From the NCBI RefSeq assembly GCF_017814275.1, contig NZ_JAGIYQ010000003.1:1-64000 (forward strand): 64,000 nucleotides of DNA, read 5' to 3'. Source of the DNA: Gottfriedia endophytica (GTDB lineage Bacteria; Bacillota; Bacilli; Bacillales; Bacillaceae_G). The number at the start of each line of letters is the position of its first letter. Position 1 is the stretch's first letter. The notes under the pieces were generated by a model, which was not told the DNA's origin, made no database searches, and was given only the letters and a program-made list of their open reading frames with translations. Below, in pieces: positions 46,545-55,377 of the stretch. Made by a program: the position numbers and the translations under genes.

Positions 46545-47588
46545 ATGTCTGTAACTATAAAAGATGTTGCTAAACTAGCAAACGTCGCACCTTCAACAGT
46601 ATCTAGAGTTATTTCAAATAGCCCTAGGATTAGTGAAAAAACAAAACGGAAAGTAAGAAAGGTGATGGATGAACTTAATTATCATCCAAATCTTAACGCT
46701 CGCTCACTTGCAAATAGTTCAACAAAATCAATTGGTGTAGTTTTGTCACCTACAGTTAATACTTCATTTCAAAATCCATTTTTTGCGGAAGTAATTAGAG
46801 GAATCACATCATATATAAACCAAAAGGACTATTCATTATATTTTATTACTGGTAAAAATGAAGAAGAAATTGCCCAATTAGTAAATAAAACTGTAAAAGG
46901 TGGCAGAGTCGACGGGATAATTTTACTTTATTCTAAAGAGAATGACCCGATTATCCAGTATTTAAATTCACATAATTATCCTTTTGTTTTAGTTGGAAAA
47001 CCATACTCTCATTTAGAAGAAATAACGTATATCGATAATGATAACTATAGCGCTTCTAGAGAAGTAACAAATTATTTACTTTCTCTTGGCCATAAGAATA
47101 TTGCTTTTGTTGGTGGAGAGAAAAACCTTTTAGTGACAAAAGAGAGACTTCGTGGATATGAAGATGCATTAAAATTAAATGGTTTACGAATCATAGATGA
47201 GTTCAGTATTTTTACCTCTTTTACTAGAGAAGGTGGGATGAATGCTGTAGAACAGTTGTTAAGTATTAATCATGAGCCTACTGCAATCGTTGTAACTGAT
47301 GATATTCTTGCGTTAGGAGTCATTAGTGCATTAAAAAATAAAGGATTTTCTGTGCCAGAAGATATATCAGTTGTTAGCTTTAATAATGCGCTCATTGCTG
47401 AATTAGCTTCACCTCCATTAACATCAGTTGATATAAATATTTATCAATTAGGATATGAGGCAGCTAAAAATATCATTTATAAGGTAGAAGAACCAGATGG
47501 GTCAGAAAAGAGTATTATTGTACCTTATAAGTTAATTATTAGAGATACATGTAGTATTAATAATGTGAGAAAATTGATTGAAAGTTGA
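46545..47588 (+). CDS. LacI-family transcriptional regulator (MalR-like)
   Basis: A 347-residue repressor. Residues 1-60 are the LacI DNA-binding headpiece (TIKDVAKLANVAPSTVSRVI, then the hinge RSLANSSTKSIG); the rest is a sugar-binding domain. By position it is probably the regulator of the maltodextrin genes, similar to MalR. GGGAGAGG sets the ATG. It may bind the operators at 44820 and 46496. Confidence 0.88.
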   Translation: MSVTIKDVAKLANVAPSTVSRVISNSPRISEKTKRKVRKVMDELNYHPNLNARSLANSSTKSIGVVLSPTVNTSFQNPFFAEVIRGITSYINQKDYSLYFITGKNEEEIAQLVNKTVKGGRVDGIILLYSKENDPIIQYLNSHNYPFVLVGKPYSHLEEITYIDNDNYSASREVTNYLLSLGHKNIAFVGGEKNLLVTKERLRGYEDALKLNGLRIIDEFSIFTSFTREGGMNAVEQLLSINHEPTAIVVTDDILALGVISALKNKGFSVPEDISVVSFNNALIAELASPPLTSVDINIYQLGYEAAKNIIYKVEEPDGSEKSIIVPYKLIIRDTCSINNVRKLIES

Positions 47589-47640
47589 GAATAGCAGTAA
47601 TTAAGATTTAAAAATTGTACGTTATTAGTAAAAAAATAAA

Positions 47641-47912
47641 GGCTGTTTTCGTATACATTGTTACTATTTTGAATGCGTTAGTTGATTACAACTCCAGGAT
47701 GCTCGCTTTCCGAGGGGCGAGAGCTGAGCCTCCTCGGCAAGCCTGCGGGGTCTCAGCCTTCCCGCTATTCCCACAGGAGTCTCGCACCTTCCGCCCGAAT
47801 CAACTTCTGTCTTTAAAATTAATACACTCAAAAGAGACAATCTTTTAGAAAAGAGACATCCATGCTAATAAAATTTGCACCATAGCCCGTGAAAATAAGG
47901 AATTCACCCTGT
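47641..47912 (-). repeat. Family A MITE-like repeat, copy 9, long form
   Basis: A minus-strand copy from GGCTGTTTTCGTATACATTG (47641) to AAAAGAGACATCC (47862), with the same ~50-bp extension (to about 47912) as copy 7. An open frame at 47615-47848 lies in it and is not a gene. Confidence 0.85.
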
Positions 47913-47962
47913 AACAAGTTTCCTTTAACATGTTATTTTCAGGGTTGCTTATTATTAATAAT

Positions 47963-47998
47963 AAAACCCACATTCAGTTAATTGGATGTGGGTTTTAA
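47963..47998. terminator. Bidirectional terminator
   Basis: AAAACCCACAT (47963-47973) pairs with ATGTGGGTTTT (47986-47996). It separates the LacI gene and yajQ. Confidence 0.8.
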
Positions 47999-48017
47999 TA
48001 TCTTTTTATGTATTTTT

Positions 48018-48060
48018 TGCAAATCTCATCGGAGTTAAACGGGTCTTTTCCGCTTTTCTA
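48018..48060. repeat. Family B repeat fragment
   Basis: CGGAGTTAAACGGGTCTTTT and CCGCTTTTCT resemble the start of the family B units, just after yajQ. Confidence 0.45.
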
Positions 48061-48062
48061 CA

Positions 48063-48554
48063 TTATCGATAATTTAAAAATTGAACATCAATCGGTAAAT
48101 CGGCAGCTCTTACTGCGGCGATAATTGATTGTAAATCGTCACGGCTTTTGGCAGTAACTCGAATTTGGTCATCTTGGATTTGAGATTTAACTTTTAGACC
48201 TGAGTTTTTGATAATCGTATTAATTTTTTTTGCATTTTCTTTATCAATACCTTGAACTAATTTAGCTCTTTGACGAACTGTACCACCAGATGCTGGTTCA
48301 ACTTTGCTGTAGTCTAGGTTTTTGATCGGAACATTACGTTTAACTAATTTACTTATTAATACATCTTTCAACTGCTCTAATTTAAAATCGTCGTCTGAAA
48401 CTAATACAAGTTCTTCTTTTTCAAGAGCAATTGAACTTTTACTTCCTTTAAAATCATATCTAGTAGCAATTTCTTTTGTTGCAAGCTGAATTGCGTTTGA
48501 TACTTCTGGTAAATCTACCTTTGATACAATATCAAATGAACTTTCTTTTGACAT
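48063..48554 (-). CDS. yajQ: YajQ family nucleotide-binding protein (YitK)
   Basis: A 163-residue protein with the typical start [18 protein letters not shown] and [16 protein letters not shown] and [10 protein letters not shown]. YajQ proteins bind nucleotides; in some bacteria cyclic di-GMP. The B. subtilis orthologue is YitK, also next to yitL. GGAGGG sets the ATG. Confidence 0.92.
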   Translation of the reverse strand: MSKESSFDIVSKVDLPEVSNAIQLATKEIATRYDFKGSKSSIALEKEELVLVSDDDFKLEQLKDVLISKLVKRNVPIKNLDYSKVEPASGGTVRQRAKLVQGIDKENAKKINTIIKNSGLKVKSQIQDDQIRVTAKSRDDLQSIIAAVRAADLPIDVQFLNYR

Positions 48555-48629
48555 AGATAGAAACCCTCCATTAAGTTAATAATTGTATTATAAGACATTG
48601 TAACAAAAACCAAAAGAAGTGTGAACTTC

Positions 48630-48760
48630 AGAAAAGCGGAATGAACTTGTTTAGCACTGATAGACGCTTTGAGGAAACTATGAATGAAGTGCGGTTTTCA
48701 CAAGTGCTAGTTCATGTAACTAGACAATAAGAATAGCGGAACCTTCCAGGTACTGCCACG
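48630..48760. repeat. Family B repeat, degenerate copy
   Basis: GAAAAGCGGAATGAACTTG, TTTAGCACTGATAGACGC and GAATAGCGGAACC match the inverse of the 32354 unit. It fills most of the yajQ-yitL gap. Confidence 0.55.
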
Positions 48761-48826
48761 TATAGCTATAAAAAAAGAAAGATGATATAATCTAGTTTCT
48801 AGGAAAGACAGAGAGGATGTAATTTA

Positions 48827-49702
48827 ATGACATTACAAGCGGGCGAGATTGTTACATTAGTGTGCAGTCGTGAAACAGATATAGGGTATATGTTAGGAAA
48901 TGATCAAGAAGAGGTTTTTTTACATAAAAACGAAGCGGCTGGAGAAGTTGAGTTAGAGCAGGAGATTACGGTTTTTTTATACCATGATTCTAAGGGACGT
49001 TTATCTGCAACAATGTCAATGCCTCATATTTCATTAGAAAGTTACGGTTTTGCAAAGGTTGTTGATGTATTAGAAGGAATCGGTGTTTTTGTAGATATCG
49101 GGATTCAAAAGGATATCCTTTTAGAAAAAGGAGATTTACCACCTCTTGAATCAGTATGGCCAAATGAAGGTGATGAAGTTTACTGTACACTGAAACGCAC
49201 GAATAAAGGCAGACTTCTAATCAAACTTGCAACTGAGCCAGTAATGAAAATGATTGCAATTCAGCCGGAACCGAGTATGTTAAATAAAAATGTATCAGGG
49301 ATTATTTATCGTACATTACGTGTTGGATCTTATATTTTAACTGATGAGCGTTTAATCGGATTTATTCACGAGTCACAGCGTAGAACGGAGCCTAGAATTG
49401 GCGAAAGAGTAAATGGTCGGGTTATTGATATTAAAGATGATGGCACAGTAAATGTTTCTTTATTGCCACGAGTACATGAAGGTCTAGATGAAGATGCGAG
49501 TCAACTTTTTGACTATTTAATGGGCCGTGGTGGGGCAATGCCGTATTGGGATAAAAGTGATGCTGAAGATATAAAAATACGCTTTAATATGAGTAAAGGT
49601 TCTTTCAAACGCGCATTAGGAAGACTAATGAAGGAAGATAAAATTTATCAAGAAGAAGGCTGGACATACGCAAAAGAGCTTTTTCAAAAACATAATCAAT
49701 AA
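48827..49702 (+). CDS. yitL: S1-domain RNA-binding protein, CvfB family (YitL)
   Basis: A 291-residue protein with several S1-like beta-barrel domains (for example GFAKVVDVLEGIGVFVDIG and GERVNGRVIDIKDDG) and a C-terminal winged helix (MSKGSFKRALGRLMKEDKI). CvfB of Staphylococcus binds RNA and affects virulence genes; YitL is the B. subtilis member. GAGAGGATG lies upstream. Adjacent to yajQ, divergent. Confidence 0.9.
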   Translation: MTLQAGEIVTLVCSRETDIGYMLGNDQEEVFLHKNEAAGEVELEQEITVFLYHDSKGRLSATMSMPHISLESYGFAKVVDVLEGIGVFVDIGIQKDILLEKGDLPPLESVWPNEGDEVYCTLKRTNKGRLLIKLATEPVMKMIAIQPEPSMLNKNVSGIIYRTLRVGSYILTDERLIGFIHESQRRTEPRIGERVNGRVIDIKDDGTVNVSLLPRVHEGLDEDASQLFDYLMGRGGAMPYWDKSDAEDIKIRFNMSKGSFKRALGRLMKEDKIYQEEGWTYAKELFQKHNQ

Positions 49703-49707
49703 TTAAT

Positions 49708-49751
49708 AAAGGTTGTTCCATCATTGCATTTAGTAATGGAACAACCTTTTT
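49708..49751 (+). terminator. Terminator after yitL
   Basis: AAAGGTTGTTCCAT pairs with ATGGAACAACCTTTT, followed by T. Confidence 0.85.
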
Positions 49752-49885
49752 ATAAATAAAAAAATTCCCAAAATTCAATTTATGATAATTGAAAAGTTGA
49801 ACAATGTTCTTGTAACTCTTAACAAATGCAATAAAATATACCATTTAGCACATAATAGAAAATACAAGAACTAGGAGGAACTTTC

Positions 49886-50737
49886 GTGATTTATGCAAAA
49901 GAAAAGATAATTAAGTTAATAGTAGTAATTGTAGGAGCTTTTTTGATTGCAGTAGGAATGAATTGTTTTTTAATTCCGGTTAAAGTTTACTCTAGTGGTT
50001 TCTCAGGATTAGCTCAATTATTATCAAGCATACTTAATGATTACACATCGCTAAAAGCTTCAACTGGGTTATTGTTAGCATTATTAAACATTCCTATCAT
50101 TTTTTTAGCATGGAAGAAGATTGGAAGATCATTTACATACTATAGTATTTTAAGCGTTGGAGTCATGTCATTTTTTTTAGAAGTCATACCAATTACACCT
50201 CTTTTTTCTACTAATATCCTTTTAAACTCTGTTTTTGGCGGAATAGTTAGTGCAGTTGGGATTGGTTACACTTTGAAATATGGAGCCTCAACAGGTGGAA
50301 TGGATATAATTGCTTTAATATTATCTAGAACAAAGGGGAAACCAGTTGGCACATATTTCTTTTTATTCAATGCTGTCATTATTTTAACTGCAGGCTATCT
50401 ATATGGAATGGAAAAAGCACTTTATACACTGATCAATCTTTATGTTGCCTCACGAATTATTGATGGTATACATACAAGTCATGTTAAATTAACAGCTTTA
50501 ATTGTGACAACGAAGGGTGACGAGTTAAGAAAAGAAATTCATTCAAAGCTTGTTAGAGGAATTACCACAGTCAATGTAAAAGGAGCTTTTACAAATCAAG
50601 ATAAACAAATGTTGATGATTGTCCTCTCACGTTACGAATTATATGATTTAGAACGTATTATTCGAACAGTAGATTCTAAAGCTTTTACGAATGTAGTCCA
50701 AACGATAAATGTCCTTGGAGAATTTCGAAAAACATAA
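49886..50737 (+). CDS. yitT: YitT family membrane protein, copy 1
   Basis: A 283-residue protein: about five membrane segments (DUF161 repeats; MNCFLIPVKVYSSGFSGLAQ, KYGASTGGMDIIALIL) and a C-terminal cytosolic DUF2179 domain. Function unknown. The start is GTG after AGGAGG. A second gene of the same length and strong similarity follows at 51508, so this is a tandem duplication. Confidence 0.88.
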   Translation: MIYAKEKIIKLIVVIVGAFLIAVGMNCFLIPVKVYSSGFSGLAQLLSSILNDYTSLKASTGLLLALLNIPIIFLAWKKIGRSFTYYSILSVGVMSFFLEVIPITPLFSTNILLNSVFGGIVSAVGIGYTLKYGASTGGMDIIALILSRTKGKPVGTYFFLFNAVIILTAGYLYGMEKALYTLINLYVASRIIDGIHTSHVKLTALIVTTKGDELRKEIHSKLVRGITTVNVKGAFTNQDKQMLMIVLSRYELYDLERIIRTVDSKAFTNVVQTINVLGEFRKT

Positions 50738-50791
50738 AAGAAAAACGAATATGAAAGTGAATATAAAAGGAAATGAAAAAGTACAGATAGA

Positions 50792-50840
50792 AAGACTACT
50801 GAAACAAAAACTCTATTTTGATTCAGTAGTCTTATTTTTG
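50792..50840 (+). terminator. Terminator after yitT copy 1
   Basis: AAGACTACTGAA (50792-50803) pairs with TTCAGTAGTCTT (50822-50833), followed by ATTTTTG. Confidence 0.82.
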
Positions 50841-51020
50841 TTGAAAAGGCTTTCAATTATTGGAAAAATTTAAATCTTGGAGCTTTTCTTTCGTTGATAA
50901 TATCTTGTTGTTTTTTGCTTAGATTTCTTTATACTTATTATTAGAAGAATGATTTCTCGGTGAATAAATATTCATTTTTATTCATTTTTTTTAATAAATA
51001 ATTAATTTTTTTCGTTTTTT

Positions 51021-51160
51021 ATCCCGCATTAACGAGCAATAATACCCTCACTTCAAGATTGAGAAAAGAAGATAGGCCCTGGAATAACTGCCCCTATAAG
51101 CCCAATTGGGCGGGCTAACCATCAGCGGAAGGTGAAAAAACCCACTGATGGAAGTTTTAA
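51021..51160. ncRNA. Structured element (family C), diverged copy 2
   Basis: ATCCCGCATTAACGAGCAAT, TAACTGCCCCTATAAGCCC and CCCACTGATGGAAGTTTTA align with the 39768 element. The first stem has several changed bases, so it may no longer fold well. It lies just downstream of the small 51162 gene on the other strand. Nothing was recognised between 50841 and 51020. Confidence 0.45.
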
Positions 51161-51161
51161 T

Positions 51162-51293
51162 TTATAAATGATCTACACTTTTAGAATAAGAATTTTTTGC
51201 TGATTGAGCATTTTTATTTGCTAATGCATTGTTCTCTTTTCGAGCTGCATTTTTATCTTTTTTCTTTTTATCATTGTCACTTGTATTTGGCAT
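51162..51293 (-). CDS. Small basic protein, DUF3941-like
   Basis: A 43-residue, lysine- and asparagine-rich protein, MPNTSDNDKKKKDKNAARK, ending SYSKSVDHL. It resembles the short DUF3941 family of Bacillus as I recall it. Function unknown. AAAGGAGC sets ATG 51293. The longer frame to 51362 is not needed. Confidence 0.7.
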   Translation of the reverse strand: MPNTSDNDKKKKDKNAARKENNALANKNAQSAKNSYSKSVDHL

Positions 51294-51376
51294 ATAATTT
51301 GCTCCTTTCAATATGCAATTCACTTTAGTTTTACCCTTTATAAATAAAAATATGTAAATCAAATAATTTAAAAAAT

Positions 51377-51471
51377 GGCTCTGTTAAAGTTTATTGTTGA
51401 TTTTTAATACAATTGAGTTTTGAGATATAATCCGATTTTAGCGAATATCAACAATCTTGTTTAACAGAGCC
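51377..51471. mobile_element. 95-bp MITE-like element with terminal inverted repeats
   Basis: GGCTCTGTTAAA (51377-51388) and TTTAACAGAGCC (51460-51471) are perfect 12-bp inverted ends, extended by ATTGTTGAT / ATCAACAAT (51393-51401, 51447-51455). AAAAAT flanks both sides (51371-51376, 51472-51477), a possible target duplication. The ends resemble those of family A (GGCTSTTTT...ATTGTTG). It holds no gene and lies just before the second yitT. Confidence 0.8.
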
Positions 51472-51507
51472 AAAAATATAAATTGGCATCAAGAGGAGGA
51501 AGGTTGG

Positions 51508-52359
51508 TTGGAAAGAAATAAAGATTTATTGATTAAAATTTTTGTTGTAATCGTTGGAGCATTTTTAAATGCTTTTGCAATGAATTGTTTTTTAATTCCT
51601 GTTCATGTATATTCAAGTGGATTTGCAGGACTTGCACAACTTCTTTCTAATATTATTGGTGATTTTACACCTTTTACTGTATCAACTGGTTTTTTATTAG
51701 CACTATTAAATATTCCTGTAATCATACTTGCATGGAAGAAGCTTGGACGTTCTTTTACATTTTTTAGTGTTCTAAGTGTTGGTGTTATGACTTTCTTTTT
51801 AGAAATCATTCCTGTTAAACCACTTTTTTCACATGATATTTTATTAAATTCAGTCTTTGGTGGTTTAATTGCTGCAATTGGGATTGGATATACATTTAAA
51901 TATGGAGGATCTACTGGTGGTTTAGATATTATTGCTCTTGTCTTATCTAAATTAAAAGGTAAATCCGTTGGTAACTATTTCTTCTTGTTTAATGCAATTA
52001 TCATTTTAACAGCTGGCTATTTATATGGAATGGAAAAAGCTCTTTATACATTAGTGAATTTATATGTTGTGACAAAAGTAATTGATACGATTCATACAAG
52101 TCATGTCAAAGTAACAGCTATGATTATTACTTCAAAAGGTGAAGAATTAAGTAAGGAAATTCATTCAAAACTTGTTCGTGGAATTACCAAAATGGATGCA
52201 ACTGGAGCATTTACAAATCAAGAAAAAGATGTCTTGATGATTGTCCTAACTCGATATGAATTATATGATTTAGAACATATTATAAAACAAGTTGATCCTA
52301 AGGCTTTTACAAATGTAGTAGAGACTGTAGACGTATTAGGAGAATTTCGTAAAGCATAA
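51508..52359 (+). CDS. YitT family membrane protein, copy 2
   Basis: A 283-residue paralogue of the 49886 gene, same topology (MNCFLIPVHVYSSGFAGLAQ, KYGGSTGGLDIIALVL). TTG 51508 has GGAGG (51495-51499) 8 nt upstream and gives exactly the same length as copy 1. The longer frame from TTG 51457 starts inside the MITE end and would add mobile-element codons, so it is rejected. Confidence 0.88.
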   Translation: MERNKDLLIKIFVVIVGAFLNAFAMNCFLIPVHVYSSGFAGLAQLLSNIIGDFTPFTVSTGFLLALLNIPVIILAWKKLGRSFTFFSVLSVGVMTFFLEIIPVKPLFSHDILLNSVFGGLIAAIGIGYTFKYGGSTGGLDIIALVLSKLKGKSVGNYFFLFNAIIILTAGYLYGMEKALYTLVNLYVVTKVIDTIHTSHVKVTAMIITSKGEELSKEIHSKLVRGITKMDATGAFTNQEKDVLMIVLTRYELYDLEHIIKQVDPKAFTNVVETVDVLGEFRKA

Positions 52360-52385
52360 AAGGTAGGTCTTCCTGCCTTTTTTTT
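52359..52385 (+). terminator. Terminator after yitT copy 2
   Basis: AAAGGTAGG pairs with CCTGCCTTT (one T-G) around TCTT, then a T run. It begins at the last base of the stop codon. Confidence 0.78.
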
Positions 52386-52458
52386 AATTATTTTACTTTT
52401 ATTTGATTGTTTTTTGGTATAATTCTGAATAAGGATAATACAAAGGTGGAGATGGATT

Positions 52459-53277
52459 ATGAAAAGACGTATCATTCTAATTGCAGCATGTCTATTTACA
52501 TTAAGTGCTTGTGGGGTAAAGGAAAAAGATGTTAAACCTGCTACAAGTACGAAGCAAACTATCGAACACAATGACTCATTTAAAGTAGAAAGTCTAAAAC
52601 CGGGTTTAAAGGTTAATGTTGCGAGTGGGCTATTAACAATGTCTTACTCCATTAAAAATGGAAATACAGTCCCAGCAAACATATCATTTCCAACCGCTCA
52701 ACAAATTGAATTTACGATCTCTTCAGAAGATGGGACAATCGTTTATCAGTCATCAAAAGATGGTGCTTTTTCTAATATCGAAACAAATAGTGACATATTA
52801 GCAAATCAAACGAAAACATGGGAAGAACAAGTCAATCTTTCCACAAGAAATTTACAATATGGAAAATTTAAAGTACAAGCTGAATTAGTGGCTAATAAAA
52901 TTAATGATGAAAAGGTAGTAAGTCCTTCACAAGCTTTGTCAGATGAGTTTTCATACGAAAAAGTAAAAGTTAGTCCAACGAAACAAACTGATATACAAGT
53001 AACAGGTGAAAATGGACTGTATCATGTGAAAGGTACTTTTGTGAAAATAGGTCACAAGGCATATTATACTGTTGAAGACGGCCACAATAATTTAATTGAT
53101 GAAACGCTATTACCAATTAAAAGTAAAGATGGCTCTGTTGCAAACTTAGACTTTGATATTAAAATTCCAAAAAGTGATTTACCAAAAAATGGAGTTGTAT
53201 CATTAGTTATTTATGAAAAAGATAGTGATGACCAAATTAGTAACTCTGTTGATACAACACTTCAAGATTTTCAATAA
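52459..53277 (+). CDS. Lipoprotein with BsuPI and Gmad2-like domains
   Basis: A 272-residue lipoprotein: signal and lipobox LSACG (C18). Residues about 45-150 resemble the BsuPI intracellular proteinase inhibitor fold, residues about 180-270 a Gmad2-type immunoglobulin-like domain (YHVKGTFVKIGHKAYYTV). Its place between yitT and yitU is where B. subtilis has ipi. Being exported, it probably does not inhibit cytosolic proteases. AGGTGGAGATGG lies upstream. Confidence 0.75.
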   Translation: MKRRIILIAACLFTLSACGVKEKDVKPATSTKQTIEHNDSFKVESLKPGLKVNVASGLLTMSYSIKNGNTVPANISFPTAQQIEFTISSEDGTIVYQSSKDGAFSNIETNSDILANQTKTWEEQVNLSTRNLQYGKFKVQAELVANKINDEKVVSPSQALSDEFSYEKVKVSPTKQTDIQVTGENGLYHVKGTFVKIGHKAYYTVEDGHNNLIDETLLPIKSKDGSVANLDFDIKIPKSDLPKNGVVSLVIYEKDSDDQISNSVDTTLQDFQ

Positions 53278-53292
53278 AAAACGACAAGGAAA

Positions 53293-53330
53293 AAACAAGG
53301 CTGTCTTATTTTGAGACAGCCTTGTTTCCA
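53293..53330 (+). terminator. Terminator after the BsuPI-type gene
   Basis: AAACAAGGCTGTCT pairs perfectly with AGACAGCCTTGTTT around 7 nt. Confidence 0.8.
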
Positions 53331-53376
53331 TTTTCAATAGGCTTTTAGGCGTTTGCAGATGAAAGATAACACGATT

Positions 53377-53502
53377 TTATCGTTTTGTTTTTCGTTGTTC
53401 AGCTTCAGCAAGTGTAGAGTGATAAGGGAACTTTTCAGAATGCTTTGTAAGAAAATCTGTACTTTGTTGAATAAAGCGTTTAGATTTAGTACCTCTGCCC
53501 AT
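53377..53502 (-). CDS. Small basic protein, 41 residues
   Basis: MGRGTKSKRFIQQSTDFLTK, ending AEAEQRKTKR. Three ATG codons in a row start at 53508; 53502 has the best spacing from GGGGGG (53510-53515). Very basic at both ends with a helical middle. It lies between the ipi-like gene and yitU, where B. subtilis has the small gene yizC, but I cannot confirm orthology. Confidence 0.6.
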   Translation of the reverse strand: MGRGTKSKRFIQQSTDFLTKHSEKFPYHSTLAEAEQRKTKR

Positions 53503-53603
53503 CATCATTCCCCCCTTAAAAATAACACTTATTAAGTGTCATTTCTAGTTTGGGCAAATCGCGATTTTTTATAATTGGTTAAATATGATTAATCAGTCAA
53601 TAT

Positions 53604-54425
53604 CTACTTTGTATTTGGTAAATTTAAAAAATCTTCCAGAAAAATAGCGAGACCATCTTCTTCATTTGTTAAAGTTTGATAATTGGCGATATTTTTGAGC
53701 TTATCAATGGCATTCCCCATTGCAACACCATGACCAGCGTATTCAATCATTTCTAAATCGTTATCCTCATCTCCAAATGCGATAATATTTTTTTGTGGAA
53801 TGTTATAATATGACGCAACTTTTTGGAGACCAATTGCTTTATTGATGCCTGCTTTAATCACTTCTATTACATGAAATGGTGCAGCCCATCTACGATGATC
53901 AATAATCTCAGCGTGAACATTCGATAAGTGCTCACGAATGCTACTTACATGTTTTTCATCACTATCAATTAGTAAACAAGTTGGTGGATTAGTTAAATTT
54001 TCTAATAAATCACCATGCTTTATGTCTTCATATATATACTGAAAAAGCGAAATCGATTCCTCGATATCTTTATCAGCATAGATGTCATCTAATACTTCAG
54101 CATACATATTCTTTAATTCATATTCTTTACATGAAGCAATGACTTCACGTGCGACTTCTAGAGGAAGTGTTTCATGATAATATCCAAAGGAAGGATCAAG
54201 TGGGTGATGTACATATGCCCCATTGAAATTCACGATTGGCGTAGTTAATTTTAACTCATCATAATACATTTTACTTGCCCTAAAAGGACGCCCAGTAGAA
54301 ATAACAATTTGGTGTCCAGCTTGTTTAGCTGCTTCGATTACTTTTTTTGTTTTGGTTGAAATTGTTTTTTGATCAGTAAGTAATGTGCCATCTAAATCAA
54401 TTGCGATTAAATAGTTGGAATTCAT
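53604..54425 (-). CDS. yitU: HAD-superfamily Cof-type phosphatase YitU
   Basis: A 273-residue phosphatase. Motif I DLDGTLLTD (D10, D12), motif II STGRP, and motif IV AFGDEDNDLEM are intact, with a type IIB cap between. It probably removes phosphate from sugar phosphates or flavin precursors (YitU acts on the riboflavin precursor in B. subtilis). AAGGGTGAT precedes the ATG. Confidence 0.88.
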   Translation of the reverse strand: MNSNYLIAIDLDGTLLTDQKTISTKTKKVIEAAKQAGHQIVISTGRPFRASKMYYDELKLTTPIVNFNGAYVHHPLDPSFGYYHETLPLEVAREVIASCKEYELKNMYAEVLDDIYADKDIEESISLFQYIYEDIKHGDLLENLTNPPTCLLIDSDEKHVSSIREHLSNVHAEIIDHRRWAAPFHVIEVIKAGINKAIGLQKVASYYNIPQKNIIAFGDEDNDLEMIEYAGHGVAMGNAIDKLKNIANYQTLTNEEDGLAIFLEDFLNLPNTK

Positions 54426-54636
54426 GGAATCACCCTTTCTTATTTATAAGTGTAAATGTATCTATATAGAATTGTCTAGAAAAGATATTGTAATGTATGT
54501 TTTAAGGTAGGAAGAAAATAAAAAAAATTTCTGCATTATTTTAAACCAAGAATTGTTAATCATACCACTAATTATATAGCAAAAATAAAATTTAAAAGGT
54601 AATAATACAAACATATATAGAAGGGAGGAAGTACAC

Positions 54637-54816
54637 TTGGGACAACAACATCAATTTCGCGCAGGAGATAAGGCTCCTAATAATGGAATATACATTGAAG
54701 TGGGTGAAACAAATAGTAACGTAAATCACCCTAAGATGATTAAGCTAAAAGCCGGAGAAAAATTCCCGAGAAACAGCAACCATAACAGAAAATGGACGTA
54801 TCATGAAAAAGTGTAA
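54637..54816 (+). CDS. yjzC: YjzC family small protein
   Basis: A 59-residue protein, TTG start: MGQQHQFRAGDKAPNNGIYI, ending NSNHNRKWTYHEKV. This matches the YjzC family (GDKAPNNG and NHNRKWTY). GGGAGG lies 8 nt upstream. Function unknown. It precedes yjzD, as in B. subtilis. Confidence 0.9.
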   Translation: MGQQHQFRAGDKAPNNGIYIEVGETNSNVNHPKMIKLKAGEKFPRNSNHNRKWTYHEKV

Positions 54817-54819
54817 TCT

Positions 54820-54940
54820 CTCGGGTAGCCTCGACAGGCACTAAATGCTCAGACTGAAGAAGTGTGGTTTTCATTCTGAGGTGAAGTGACCATGATGCTT
54901 AAAGATGGAACCAGACAAGAAAAGTGTAGGCGACTAGCTA
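54820..54940. repeat. Family B-like repeat, degenerate
   Basis: CGACAGGCACTAAATGC, GAAGTGTGGTTTTC and GACAAGAAAAGTGTAGGCG recall family B (CCGACAAG...GCGGAAG). The match is weak. Confidence 0.4.
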
Positions 54941-54963
54941 AATAAAAAAATAAAGTCAAAATA

Positions 54964-54992
54964 AAAACGCCCAACTATGTGGGCGTTTTCAT
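54964..54992. terminator. Bidirectional terminator
   Basis: AAAACGCCCA pairs with TGGGCGTTTT. It lies between yjzC and yjzD. Confidence 0.8.
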
Positions 54993-55061
54993 TTGTGTTT
55001 ATACATAAGAAAGCACTTAACTTGAACGTTTTATCGTCAAGTCTCATATGTTATGTATAGA

Positions 55062-55250
55062 TTAATGATGTTTTGTTACTGGTTCATTAGGGATTAAAGC
55101 TTCGCTAAGTACAAGAATAATGACAGTAAATACAACTGACATGATTGTTGAAGAAGTAAAATTATACGCTCCACCAGTCATTGAACTTAGTACGTAGCCA
55201 CCCATGTTTGATAAAACGAAACACCAGAAGAAAGCTGCAATAATACGCAC
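55062..55250 (-). CDS. yjzD: YjzD (DUF2929) membrane protein
   Basis: A 62-residue protein with two membrane segments, MRIIAAFFWCFVLSNMGGYV and TIMSVVFTVIILVLSEALI. This matches YjzD/DUF2929. GTG 55250 has TAGGAGTG 8 nt upstream; the GTG at 55259 lies in that site. Function unknown. Confidence 0.85.
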   Translation of the reverse strand: MRIIAAFFWCFVLSNMGGYVLSSMTGGAYNFTSSTIMSVVFTVIILVLSEALIPNEPVTKHH

Positions 55251-55377
55251 TGATATCACTCCTAATTTAAGCTATTCTTATCATACCACAATCATAGATT
55301 AGAAATAAATAATGTTTTTTTTAATGAAAGATGTTGAAAGTGTATGAAGAATATACAAGCAAGGTAGGGTGAGGAGA

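Noticed and set aside
51457-51507. Longer N-terminus of the second YitT protein
   Set aside because: It would be read from the MITE inverted end and has no ribosome site; TTG 51508 has a good site and matches the length of copy 1.
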